DNA of 6,867 nt from an uncultured Clostridia bacterium (GCA_934630975.1 CAKTXH010000111.1:1-6867); one strand, 5' to 3'; shown: positions 1 through 6,609, numbered from the stretch's first letter. Numbers and translations: made by a program. Notes: generated by a model from the sequence alone, not told the origin.

Positions 1-61
1 CCACGCTGCCCGTCATCACGGCGGCCGCAGCCAGCAGGCTGAGCATCTTGGTCTTGTTCAT
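1..61 (-). CDS. Secreted or lipoprotein-like protein, N-terminus only
   Basis: Only the first 20 codons lie in the window; the gene runs off the left edge. The peptide begins MNKTKMLSLLAAAAVMTGSV: two lysines followed by a hydrophobic Leu/Ala-rich stretch, which is the n- and h-region of a signal peptide. No lipobox cysteine has been reached by residue 20, so lipoprotein or cleaved secreted protein cannot be decided. The ATG at 59-61 is preceded by AAGGAGGA (68-75) at a spacing of 6 nt, close to ideal for a Gram-positive RBS, which fixes the start. A near-consensus promoter lies at 131-159, so this is probably a well-expressed, separately transcribed gene. The function is unknown from what is visible; extracellular solute-binding proteins or surface proteins would fit, but nothing in the 20 residues distinguishes them. 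Confidence 0.8.
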   Translation of the reverse strand, partial: MNKTKMLSLLAAAAVMTGSV

Positions 62-130
62 GGTTCTTCCTCCTTGATCTTGTGGGCGGAAAAGCAGTTC
101 GCAGCGCTTTTTCCTACCCGTATGCAGGTT

Positions 131-159
131 ATTATATCCATATCCGCTCACAAAGTCAA
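131..159 (-). promoter_or_regulatory. Sigma-A promoter of the leftmost gene
   Basis: Read on the minus strand, TTGACT (154-159) and TATAAT (131-136) are separated by exactly 17 bp, one mismatch from full consensus. Transcription should start near position 124, giving a 5' UTR of about 60 nt. That leader can form a hairpin near its 5' end (88-114), with arms GGAAAAAGC and GCTTTTCC, one bulged A and a 10-nt loop. The spacer contains TTGTGAGCGGAT (142-153), identical to half of the E. coli lac operator. No matching second half is visible, so this may be chance. Confidence 0.88.
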
Positions 160-209
160 CGGAAATCCTGCGTTTTTTATGACCAAATCGCGCCATTTTT
201 GTCAAGATC

Positions 210-229
210 GTTCGTTTTTTCTAACGAAC
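210..229. promoter_or_regulatory. Perfect 7-bp inverted repeat upstream of promoter (possible operator)
   Basis: GTTCGTT (210-216) and AACGAAC (223-229) form a perfect inverted repeat with a 6-nt spacer. It lies about 50 bp upstream of the -35 box of the leftmost gene and about 30 bp beyond the gdhA terminator. The size and symmetry suit a dimeric regulator of the MarR or TetR kind, but no regulator gene is adjacent. It is not followed by a U tract in either direction, so it is not a terminator. The assignment rests on symmetry and position only. Confidence 0.35.
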
Positions 230-258
230 AGCTCACTTTATTCAATCTGTTTTCCATC

Positions 259-290
259 AAAAAAGGCCCTCCGCATCCAAGCGAAGAGCC
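259..290 (-). terminator. Intrinsic terminator of gdhA
   Basis: On the minus strand GGCTCTTCGC (281-290) pairs over all 10 bp (two G-U) with GCGGAGGGCC (265-274) around a 6-nt loop, followed directly by six T residues (259-264). It begins 27 nt after the gdhA stop codon. A run of six T on the plus strand (295-300) means the hairpin could also stop plus-strand transcription, although no plus-strand gene points at it. Confidence 0.9.
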
Positions 291-317
291 GCTGTTTTTT
301 GTGCAGTTTTACGTGAA

Positions 318-1652
318 TCAGACCACGCCCTGCGCTTCCATCGCATTGGCCACCTTGAGGAAGCCCGCGATATTCGCGCCCGCGACGTAGTTGCCCGGCA
401 TGCCGTACTCCTTGGCGGCGCTGTCAATGTTGTTGAAGATATTGACCATGATATCCTTGAGCTTCGCGTCCACTTCGTCGAACGACCAGCTCAGGCGCAT
501 GGAGTTCTGGCTCATTTCCAACGCGCTGGTGGCCACGCCGCCCGCGTTGGCCGCCTTGCCCGGCGCGAAGAGCACGCCGTGCTCGCGCAGGTAATCGGTC
601 GCCTCCAGCGTGGTGGGCATGTTCGCGCCCTCGGCCACGGCGATGCAGCCGTTCTCAACCAGCGCCTTCGCGTCTTCCAGGCGCAGCTCGTTCTGCGTCG
701 CGCACGGCAGCGCCACGTCGCACTTGACGGTGAACACGCCGCGCCCCTCGTGATACACCGCGCTCTTGCGGGCGGCGGCGTACTCGGTCAGGCGCGCGCG
801 GCGCACTTCCTTCACGTCCTTGAGCAGCGCCACGTCGATGCCTTCCGGGTCGTAAATCCAGCCCGTGGAATCGGACACGGTGACGACCTTCGCGCCGAGC
901 TGCTCGGCCTTCTGCACCGCGTAGATGGCGACGTTGCCCGCGCCGGAAACCGCGACCGTCTTGCCCGCGATATCGTGGCCGTTGGCCGCCAGCATCGCCT
1001 GCGTCAGGTAGAGCAGGCCGTAGCCCGTGGCCTCCGTGCGCGCCAGAGAGCCGCCGTAGGAGAGCCCCTTGCCGGTCAGCACGCCCTCGTAACGGTTCGT
1101 CAGGCGCTTATACTGGCCGTAGAGATAGCCGATTTCGCGCGCGCCCGTGCCGATGTCGCCCGCCGGCACATCCACATCCGCGCCGACGTACTTATACAGC
1201 TCGGTCATGAAGCTCTGGCAGAACGCCATCACCTCGCGGTCGCTCTTGCCCTTCGGGTCGAAATCGCTGCCGCCCTTGCCGCCGCCGATGGGCAAGCCGG
1301 TCAGGGAGTTTTTGAAGATCTGCTCAAAGCCGAGGAATTTGATGATGCCCAGATTCACGCTCGGATGCAGGCGCAGGCCGCCCTTGTACGGGCCGATGGC
1401 GCTGGAGAACTGCACGCGGAACGCGTTGTTCACCTGCACCTGCCCCTTGTCGTCCACCCACGGCACGCGGAAGAGAATCTGCCGCTCCGGCATGGTCAGC
1501 CGTTCGAGAAGCGCTTCCTTGCGATACTTCTCCTCGTTGCGTTCAATCACCGCGCGCAGGGAATCGAGCACCTCGCGGACAGCCTGATGGAATTCCGGCT
1601 GGCTGGGATTTTCGCGCACCACGCGCTCATAGACCTCATCAACGTAAGACAT
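318..1652 (-). CDS. gdhA: Glutamate dehydrogenase, hexameric, probably NADP-specific
   Basis: Catalyses the reversible reductive amination of 2-oxoglutarate to glutamate in the cytoplasm, joining ammonium assimilation to central carbon. The 444 residues match the usual length of the small hexameric class (E. coli GdhA, Clostridium symbiosum GDH). Substrate-binding lysines are at K90 (GPYKGG) and K114, the catalytic lysine K126 sits in PIGGGKGGSDFDP (121-133), and the catalytic aspartate is D166 in VPAGDIGTGAREIGY. The Rossmann domain begins near 231 with VAVSGAGNVA (233-242). The strand-end SDSTG (260-264) resembles the SDSSG of the NADP enzyme of E. coli rather than the SGPDG of the NAD enzyme of C. 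symbiosum, so NADP(H) and a biosynthetic role are inferred. ATG at 1650-1652 follows AAGGGGGA at 9 nt. It has its own promoter and terminator and is not part of the gat operon. Confidence 0.97.
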   Translation of the reverse strand: MSYVDEVYERVVRENPSQPEFHQAVREVLDSLRAVIERNEEKYRKEALLERLTMPERQILFRVPWVDDKGQVQVNNAFRVQFSSAIGPYKGGLRLHPSVNLGIIKFLGFEQIFKNSLTGLPIGGGKGGSDFDPKGKSDREVMAFCQSFMTELYKYVGADVDVPAGDIGTGAREIGYLYGQYKRLTNRYEGVLTGKGLSYGGSLARTEATGYGLLYLTQAMLAANGHDIAGKTVAVSGAGNVAIYAVQKAEQLGAKVVTVSDSTGWIYDPEGIDVALLKDVKEVRRARLTEYAAARKSAVYHEGRGVFTVKCDVALPCATQNELRLEDAKALVENGCIAVAEGANMPTTLEATDYLREHGVLFAPGKAANAGGVATSALEMSQNSMRLSWSFDEVDAKLKDIMVNIFNNIDSAAKEYGMPGNYVAGANIAGFLKVANAMEAQGVV

Positions 1653-1715
1653 GGAATGATGTCCCCCTTAACTTGAATATGTCTGAATGTCAGGAAATGC
1701 AATTTCAGCTTCTTC

Positions 1716-1744
1716 ATTATACGCATGCCGCGGCGTTTTCGCAA
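1716..1744 (-). promoter_or_regulatory. Probable sigma-A promoter of gdhA
   Basis: On the minus strand TTGCGA (1739-1744) and a perfect TATAAT (1716-1721) are 17 bp apart. Transcription would begin near 1709 and leave a leader of about 57 nt before the gdhA ATG, in which I see no riboswitch or terminator-like structure. The region beyond the -35 is A/T-rich and holds two direct repeats (1761-1780). Confidence 0.75.
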
Positions 1745-1760
1745 GTGTTTTTGACAAATT

Positions 1761-1780
1761 TTTCGTTTTTCTTTCGTTTT
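1761..1780. repeat. Two direct repeats, 11-bp period, above the gdhA -35 box
   Basis: TTTCGTTTT occurs at 1761-1769 and again at 1772-1780, so the two copies fall on the same face of the helix. They begin 17 bp upstream of the gdhA -35 box. They could serve as an UP element (on the gdhA strand they are A-rich) or as an activator or repressor site. A weaker third copy, TTTCGATGT, starts at 1790 but is out of phase. The repeats are plain in the sequence; any function is inferred. Confidence 0.4.
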
Positions 1781-1841
1781 GGTCTTGAATTTCGATGTTT
1801 TTTGCACCTAGCGACATTTTGCGAGTCGAATATAGCGTATC

Positions 1842-1890
1842 ACCCTTCCACCATCTGCGGATGGTCCCCCTCCCCTTGAAAGGGGAGGTT
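1842..1890 (+). repeat. Two-hairpin REP-like repeat, copy 1
   Basis: This 49-bp unit begins with ACCCTTCC and ends with AAGGGGAGGTT. It contains hairpin A, ACCATC-TGCG-GATGGT (1850-1865), and hairpin B, CCTCCCCTT-GA-AAGGGGAGG (1869-1888). The second copy at 1982-2028 has the opposite orientation and keeps the same outer sequence and both hairpins. The unit is non-coding and much richer in G and C than the surrounding AT-rich spacer. Confidence 0.8.
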
Positions 1891-1981
1891 CCGGGGTTAT
1901 GAGACGTTTCTTGGCAAATCAATGCAGTCTTGCTGTTTTTGCATTTTGACATTTATTCGCAAATCAACTTAAACAGCCTAA

Positions 1982-2028
1982 AACCTCCCCTTTTAAGGGG
2001 AGGGGGACCGCGTGAGCGGTGGAAGGGT
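1982..2028 (-). repeat. Two-hairpin REP-like repeat, copy 2 (inverted)
   Basis: Read on the minus strand it begins ACCCTTCCACC and ends AAAAGGGGAGGTT, matching copy 1 except in the loop of hairpin B (one base) and inside hairpin A. There the stem is ACCGC-TCAC-GCGGT (2007-2020) instead of ACCATC-TGCG-GATGGT. Both stem arms have changed while pairing is kept, which argues that the folded form is what is maintained. It starts 14 bp beyond the last T of the gatB terminator, so it lies outside the operon transcript if termination is efficient. Confidence 0.8.
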
Positions 2029-2041
2029 CCTCACGCCAAGC

Positions 2042-2071
2042 AAAAAGCGCCGCCGAAACCGGCGACGCTTT
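2042..2071 (-). terminator. Intrinsic terminator of the aspS-gatCAB operon
   Basis: On the minus strand AAAGCGTCGCCG (2060-2071) pairs with CGGCGGCGCTTT (2044-2055), a 12-bp stem with one G-U and a GTTT tetraloop, continuing to a run of five T (2042-2046). It begins 16 nt after the gatB stop codon and separates the operon from gdhA. Confidence 0.92.
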
Positions 2072-2087
2072 GAATTATACCAATATA

Positions 2088-3515
2088 TTACAGCATCTTT
2101 CTGAGCATCTCGTTGATCTTCTTCGGGTCGGCCTTGCCGCGAAGCGCCTTCATCGCCTGCCCGACGAGGAAGCCGAACACCTTTTCGTTGCCCGCGCGGT
2201 ACGCGGCAACGTCCTTTTCGCACCTTCTCAACACGTCGGAAAGAATCTGCTCGTAGGCCGAATCGTCGCTGACCATTTCAAGGCCGTGCTGCCTGATGTA
2301 GCCTTCAATATCCTCCCCGCCGTCGAACGCGTAGGCGAAGACCTCGCGCGCGCTCTGGCGGCTGATGCGTCCATCCGCCACCACGCGGATAATGCCGCCC
2401 AGTGCCTCTCCGGAGAGCATCAGGTTTTCGGGCAGGACAGCCTTTTCCTTCATCATCGCCATCGTCTCGCCCATGATCCAGTTGGAGGCTTCCTTCGGCT
2501 TGCCGCAGACCGCGACCGCCCGCTCGAACAGGTCGGCCATCGGCTTTTCCTCCGTCAAAATCCGCGCGTCGTACTCCGGCAGACCGAACTCCTGCTGATA
2601 GCGGACGACCTTCGCTTCCGCCAGCTCCGGCTGACGGGCGCGCACCGCGTCGATGAATTCCTGCGAAATCTCGATCGGCGGCAGATCCGGCTCGGGGAAG
2701 TAGCGGTAATCCTGCGCGTTCTCCTTGGAGCGCATCGCGAACGACGCGTCCTTGTTGTCGTCCCAGCGGCGGGTCTGCTGCTTCACCTGCCCGCCGTCCT
2801 CGATCAGCTCCACCTGACGGCGGTACTCGCCCGCAATCGCGCGCGCAATCGCCTTGAAACTGTTGATGTTCTTCATCTCGGTGCGCGTGCCGAATTCCTT
2901 CTGTCCGACCGGGCGGACGGAGAGGTTCACGTCCGCGCGCAGGGAACCCTCCTGCATCTTGCAATCCGAAACGCCGAGGTATTGCAGCGTCTGGCGCAGC
3001 TTGGTCAGGTAAGCGATCACCTCGTCCGCCGAACGCATGTCCGGTTCGGAGACGATTTCCAGCAGCGGCACGCCGCAGCGGTTGTAATCCACCATCGTTT
3101 CATCCAGCCACGGGTCGTGCACCAGCTTGCCCGCGTCTTCTTCCATGTGGATTTCGTGGATGCCAATGGATTTTGCGCCCGCCGCCGTTACGATATCGAC
3201 ATGGCCGTTTCGGCAGATCGGCAGATACAGTTGGCTGATCTGATACGCCTTGGGCAGGTCGGGGTAAAAATAGTTTTTGCGGTCGAACTTGTTGTAGCGC
3301 GTGATTTCGCAGTTCGTCGCCAGGCCCGCCGCAACGGCGAATTCGACGACCTTTTTGTTCGCTACCGGGAGCGTGCCGGGCATGCCCGTGCAGACCGGGC
3401 AGGTATGCGTGTTGGGCGCGCCGCCGAATTTCGTGGTGCAGCCGCAGAAAATCTTCGTCTTCGTCGCCAGCTCGACGTGCACCTCGAGGCCGATGACCAT
3501 TTCATACGTTGCCAT
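2088..3515 (-). CDS. gatB: Asp-tRNA(Asn)/Glu-tRNA(Gln) amidotransferase subunit B
   Basis: Kinase and tRNA-binding subunit of GatCAB. It activates the side-chain carboxylate of Asp-tRNAAsn or Glu-tRNAGln with ATP and finishes amidation with ammonia delivered from GatA. The 475 residues are full length for the family. The N-terminal cradle domain opens with GLEVHVEL (9-16) and a four-cysteine zinc site, C24, C26, C39 and C42. Family signatures follow: NYFYPDLPKAYQISQ (81-95), the acidic EIHMEEDAGK (121-130), GVPLLEIVSEPDM (148-160), RTEMKNINSF (211-220) and DYRYFPEPDLPP (269-280). The last ~150 residues are the helical YqeY-like tRNA-binding tail. The ATG is 3 nt beyond the gatA stop; its RBS AAGGAGGA (3523-3530) lies inside the last codons of gatA, implying translational coupling. 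It is the last gene of the operon. Confidence 0.98.
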   Translation of the reverse strand: MATYEMVIGLEVHVELATKTKIFCGCTTKFGGAPNTHTCPVCTGMPGTLPVANKKVVEFAVAAGLATNCEITRYNKFDRKNYFYPDLPKAYQISQLYLPICRNGHVDIVTAAGAKSIGIHEIHMEEDAGKLVHDPWLDETMVDYNRCGVPLLEIVSEPDMRSADEVIAYLTKLRQTLQYLGVSDCKMQEGSLRADVNLSVRPVGQKEFGTRTEMKNINSFKAIARAIAGEYRRQVELIEDGGQVKQQTRRWDDNKDASFAMRSKENAQDYRYFPEPDLPPIEISQEFIDAVRARQPELAEAKVVRYQQEFGLPEYDARILTEEKPMADLFERAVAVCGKPKEASNWIMGETMAMMKEKAVLPENLMLSGEALGGIIRVVADGRISRQSAREVFAYAFDGGEDIEGYIRQHGLEMVSDDSAYEQILSDVLRRCEKDVAAYRAGNEKVFGFLVGQAMKALRGKADPKKINEMLRKML

Positions 3516-3518
3516 GAC

Positions 3519-4976
3519 TCAATCCTCCTTCGGGCGGCTGCGATGGAACGCCGTCCGCGCCTGATAGGCGCAGGCCGCGTCAAAGAGCTGCTGCTCGTGA
3601 AACGCGGGCGCAATCATCTGCGCGCCGACCGGCAGACCCGCCTTGTCCGCGCCGCAGGGCACGACCATGCCCGGCAGGCCCGCCATGTTGACGGAAACGG
3701 TGTAGATATCGCCCAGATACATTTGAATCGGGTCGTCCGTGTGCGCGCCCAGCGGGTACGCCGTCGTCGGCGCGGCCGGGGTCAGCAGGATATCCGCCTT
3801 TTCAAAGCACGCGTCAAAGCCCCGCTTGATGAGCGCCTTCACGCGCAGCGCCTTATTATAGTAAGCGTCGTAATAGCCGGAGGACAGCGCGAACGCGCCG
3901 AGCATGATGCGCCGCTTGACTTCTGCGCCGAAGCCTTCGCTTCTGGCAGTCAGATACAGGTCGTGCAGATCCTCGAAGTGATCCGGGCGGAAGCCGTATT
4001 TCACGCCGTCGTAACGGGAGAGGTTGCTGCTCGCTTCCGCGCAGGCCAGAATGTAGTACGCCGGAATGGAATACTTGAGAATCGGCATGTCCACGTCCAC
4101 GAGCGTCGCGCCGAGGCTTTCCATCTCGTGCGCCGCATCCATCACGCGCGCGCGCACATCCGCATCGAGACCATCCCCAAAATACGCCTGCGGGATGCCC
4201 ACGCGCAGGCCGTCGAGCCGCGCCTTTTCCGGCAGAGTCGGAACGGGCGCGGCAACGCTCGTCGCATCCATCTCATCTCTGCCCATCAGCGCGGCGGTGA
4301 CGGCGGCGGCGTCCCGCGCGTCAATCGTCAGCGGGCCGATCTGATCCAGCGACGACGCGTAGGCCAGCAGGCCGTAGCGGGAAACCGCGCCGTATGTCGG
4401 CTTGATGCCCGTCACGCCGCAGAAGGACGCGGGCTGGCGGATGGATCCGCCAGTGTCGCTGCCCAGCGCATAGAAGACCTCGCGCGCCGCGACCGCCGCC
4501 GCCGAGCCGCCGGAAGAACCGCCCGGCACGCGGGTCAAATCCCACGGGTTGCGGGTTACGCCGAAATAGGAAGATTCCGTGGACGAACCCATCGCGAATT
4601 CGTCCATGTTCGTCTTGCCCAGGCAGACCGCGCCGATGGCGTCCAGCTTCTGCACGACCGTCGCGTCAAACACCGGCACGTAGTTTTCCAGCATTTTGGA
4701 CGAGCAGGTCGTGCGCACGCCCTTGGTGGAAATCAAATCCTTGATCGCCATCGGTACGCCCGCCAGCGGGTGCGTCAGCTCGCCGGAACGGATGCGCTTT
4801 TCCACATCTTCCGCGCGGGCCATCGCCGCTTCCGGCGTGACGGTCACAAACGCGTGCACCGTCGGCTCTTTTTCTTCGATGCGCGTCAGGCAGGCGCGCG
4901 CCGCATCGACCGCGCTGACCTCACCGCTCTGTATCTTCGCGCCCAGCTCAAGGGCGGTCAAATCAAAAAGCTCCAT
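3519..4976 (-). CDS. gatA: Asp-tRNA(Asn)/Glu-tRNA(Gln) amidotransferase subunit A
   Basis: Glutaminase subunit of GatCAB, an amidase-signature hydrolase that releases ammonia from glutamine (or asparagine) and passes it to GatB. The Ser-cisSer-Lys triad is complete: K79 in GVPMAIKDL, cis-Ser S154 in PGGSSGGSAAA, and nucleophile S178 in LGSDTGGSIRQP. Residue numbers agree with those of the Staphylococcus aureus enzyme as I know them. The family motif KTNMDEFAMGSS is at 121-132 and the usual LPVGAQMIAP is near the C-terminus. The 485 residues are the normal length. The ATG at 4974-4976 follows TAAGGAGGG, an RBS that overlaps the gatC stop codon, at 12 nt from gatC. Nothing is missing or unusual. 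Confidence 0.98.
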   Translation of the reverse strand: MELFDLTALELGAKIQSGEVSAVDAARACLTRIEEKEPTVHAFVTVTPEAAMARAEDVEKRIRSGELTHPLAGVPMAIKDLISTKGVRTTCSSKMLENYVPVFDATVVQKLDAIGAVCLGKTNMDEFAMGSSTESSYFGVTRNPWDLTRVPGGSSGGSAAAVAAREVFYALGSDTGGSIRQPASFCGVTGIKPTYGAVSRYGLLAYASSLDQIGPLTIDARDAAAVTAALMGRDEMDATSVAAPVPTLPEKARLDGLRVGIPQAYFGDGLDADVRARVMDAAHEMESLGATLVDVDMPILKYSIPAYYILACAEASSNLSRYDGVKYGFRPDHFEDLHDLYLTARSEGFGAEVKRRIMLGAFALSSGYYDAYYNKALRVKALIKRGFDACFEKADILLTPAAPTTAYPLGAHTDDPIQMYLGDIYTVSVNMAGLPGMVVPCGADKAGLPVGAQMIAPAFHEQQLFDAACAYQARTAFHRSRPKED

Positions 4977-4988
4977 GTTTCGCCCTCC

Positions 4989-5276
4989 TTATTCCACCGT
5001 CTTCGGCACGAGGAAGCAGCCCTCTTTCTGTTTGGGCGCATTTTGCAGAACCAGCTCGCGCGCCATGCTGGGCTTCACCTCGTCCTCGCGGAATACGTTG
5101 ACCACCGGGAACGCGTGGCTCATCGGCTCCACGCCGTCGGTATCCAGCTCGGAAAGCTGATCCACATACCCGATCATCCGGGCAAGATCCGCCGCGGCCT
5201 GCGCGCGCTGGTCGTCGTCCAGCTTCAGGTGCGCCAGCTCGGCAACATACGAAACGAGTTTGTCGTTAATCTCCAT
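4989..5276 (-). CDS. gatC: Asp-tRNA(Asn)/Glu-tRNA(Gln) amidotransferase subunit C
   Basis: Small non-catalytic subunit that wraps around the GatA-GatB interface and stabilises the complex. At 95 residues it has the usual size. Family features are the N-terminal helix VAELAHLKL (11-19), the central GVEPMSHAFPVVNVFREDEV (48-67), and the C-terminal NAP...GCFLVPKTVE (79-95), with the PKTVE-type ending typical of GatC. The ATG at 5274-5276 has the RBS AAGGGGGAG, which overlaps the aspS stop codon (gap 13 nt). Its place directly after an AspRS gene, with gatA and gatB behind it, supports a complete transamidation operon. Confidence 0.97.
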   Translation of the reverse strand: MEINDKLVSYVAELAHLKLDDDQRAQAAADLARMIGYVDQLSELDTDGVEPMSHAFPVVNVFREDEVKPSMARELVLQNAPKQKEGCFLVPKTVE

Positions 5277-5289
5277 ACTTTTCTCCCCC

Positions 5290-6603
5290 TTACGGCTCGA
5301 TTCTCTGCTGGTCGCGCGGGAACAGGCACGTCTCGCGCACGTTGTTTTCGCCCAGCAGACGCGCCGTCAGCCGCTCAAGCCCCAGACCCAGGCCGCCGTG
5401 CGGGCACGTGCCGTATTTGTGAATCATCAGGTAGCCCGCGAAATCTTCCGGGTTCATGCCCTTCTTGACGAGCTTCGCCACCTGCGTGTCGTAATCGTGG
5501 ATGCGCTGGCCGCCCGTCGTCACCTCCAGCCCGCGGAAGAGCAGGTCGAAGGAGAGCGTGTAGCGCGGATCTTCGGGATCATCCGCCGCGTAGAACGGGC
5601 GCTTCTTGCTCGGATAATGCGTGACGAACACGAACTCGCTGCCGTATTCCTCCGCAAACAGGCGGCTGATGAGCTGCTCCTCCTCCGGCTCGAGGTCGAA
5701 CGGATCGCGGATCGCGCGGCCGTATTTCTCGCTGACCATGCGCTTCGCATCGTCAAACCGAACCGCGGGGATGCTCGTCACATCCGGCAGGGACACATGC
5801 AGCGCGGCCAGCTGCGGCGCGTAATCCGCCTTCAGCACCGCCATGATGTTTTGCAGCACCTTCGTTTCCATCTGCATGACGTCCTCAAACCCGTCGATAA
5901 AGCCCATTTCGAAATCCATCGACGTGTATTCGTTCAGATGGCGCTGCGTGTTGTGCTTCTCCGCGCGGAACACCGGGCCGATTTCAAACACGCGCTCGTA
6001 AACCGGCACCATCGCCTGCTTGTAAAACTGCGGGCTCTGCGCCAGATACGCGCGGCGGCCGAAGTATTCCATGCGGAACAGGTTCGCGCCGCCCTCCGCG
6101 TTCTGCGCGACGATCTTCGGGGAATGGATTTCCGTGAAGCCCTCTTTTTGCAGCGCCTCGCGGAAGCCGCGGACAATGCCCTCCTGAATCTTGAACACCG
6201 CGCGCTTGCGGAGGTTGCGCAGCGTCACAAACCGCAGCGCCAAATCCGTATCCAGCGACAGGTTCATCTTGTTTTTGCCGATCGGAACGGGCATGGCCTC
6301 CGCCGCGCGGGAGAGCACCTTGACGCTCCCGGCGTGCAGCTCCACGCCGCCCGGCGCGCGCTCGTCGCGCACCGCCTCGCCCTCGATCACCACTGCGTCG
6401 CCGTCGCGAACGTCCTCGTCCGCGCCAAGCACGCATTGCAGCACGCCCTGCGGCATCCGCAGCAGCGCGAAGCGCACGTCGCCCAAGTCGCGCAGCGTGT
6501 GCACGAGGCCGTGCACCGTCGCCTGCGCGCCCGTTTCCATCGCCAGCACCTCCGTAAGCGTGCTGTGCCTTCCTTCGGTTTTACCCGTCATCGTCTGCAT
6601 CAT
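5290..6603 (-). CDS. aspS: Aspartyl-tRNA synthetase, archaeal-like, probably non-discriminating
   Basis: Class IIb synthetase that attaches Asp to tRNAAsp and, if non-discriminating, also to tRNAAsn, giving the substrate of GatCAB. The 437 residues match the short archaeal/eukaryotic-like AspRS, not the ~590-residue bacterial form with its GAD insertion. An N-terminal OB-fold anticodon-binding domain (about 22-100) precedes the catalytic domain. Motif 1 is near 147-165, motif 2 is FRAEKHNTQRHLNE (212-225, R213 invariant), and motif 3 is GGLGLGLERL (403-412, R411). H35, in GLVHTLRDLG, sits by eye where non-discriminating archaeal enzymes have His and discriminating ones Trp; this alignment is by memory. 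An in-frame ATG at 6768 is rejected because the extension would run through the T-box terminator. ATG 6603 has the best RBS spacing; ATG 6600 is the alternative. Asparaginyl-tRNA synthetase is less likely because RHLNEYTSMDFEMGF is AspRS-like. Confidence 0.93.
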   Translation of the reverse strand: MMQTMTGKTEGRHSTLTEVLAMETGAQATVHGLVHTLRDLGDVRFALLRMPQGVLQCVLGADEDVRDGDAVVIEGEAVRDERAPGGVELHAGSVKVLSRAAEAMPVPIGKNKMNLSLDTDLALRFVTLRNLRKRAVFKIQEGIVRGFREALQKEGFTEIHSPKIVAQNAEGGANLFRMEYFGRRAYLAQSPQFYKQAMVPVYERVFEIGPVFRAEKHNTQRHLNEYTSMDFEMGFIDGFEDVMQMETKVLQNIMAVLKADYAPQLAALHVSLPDVTSIPAVRFDDAKRMVSEKYGRAIRDPFDLEPEEEQLISRLFAEEYGSEFVFVTHYPSKKRPFYAADDPEDPRYTLSFDLLFRGLEVTTGGQRIHDYDTQVAKLVKKGMNPEDFAGYLMIHKYGTCPHGGLGLGLERLTARLLGENNVRETCLFPRDQQRIEP

Positions 6604-6609
6604 GGTCAG

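Larger units (their letters stand above)
1842..2028. mobile_element. Possible MITE- or BIME-like composite of the inverted repeats
   Basis: The two repeat units face each other with their GGTT ends inward, around a 91-bp AT-rich core (1891-1981) without a credible reading frame. As a whole the ~187-bp block is a large imperfect palindrome, the shape of a non-autonomous mobile element or of paired REP units. I found no target-site duplication at the outer ends and no transposase in the window, so mobility is an inference. The core contains GCAAATCAA twice (near 1913 and 1960), of unknown meaning. Confidence 0.4.

Noticed and set aside
74..390. Two short plus-strand frames (80 and 102 codons) in the region left of gdhA
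   Set aside because: They read through a minus-strand promoter, the inverted repeat and the gdhA terminator, with no RBS and no conserved motif.
579..1676. A 365-codon plus-strand open frame opposite gdhA
   Set aside because: Long antisense frames over GDH genes are a known effect of codon use. The composition is unlike a folded protein and no RBS or promoter is evident.
1668..1952. A 94-codon minus-strand frame between the repeat and gdhA
   Set aside because: It runs through repeat copy 1 and the gdhA promoter, has no RBS, and shows low-complexity Lys/Thr-rich content from AT-rich spacer. It is not a credible gene.
1842..2028. Repeat pair considered as a CRISPR array or as a transcription terminator
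   Set aside because: There are only two copies, in opposite orientation, with a 91-bp gap, so it is not CRISPR. The hairpins lack following U tracts, and a proper terminator already lies at 2042-2071.
2019..5468. A 1149-codon open frame on the plus strand spanning gatB, gatA, gatC and the end of aspS
   Set aside because: It lies opposite four well-identified genes, has a very Arg/His/Leu/Ala-rich composition with no recognisable domain, and has no convincing RBS. Codon bias of GC-rich genes commonly removes stops from the opposite strand in this way.
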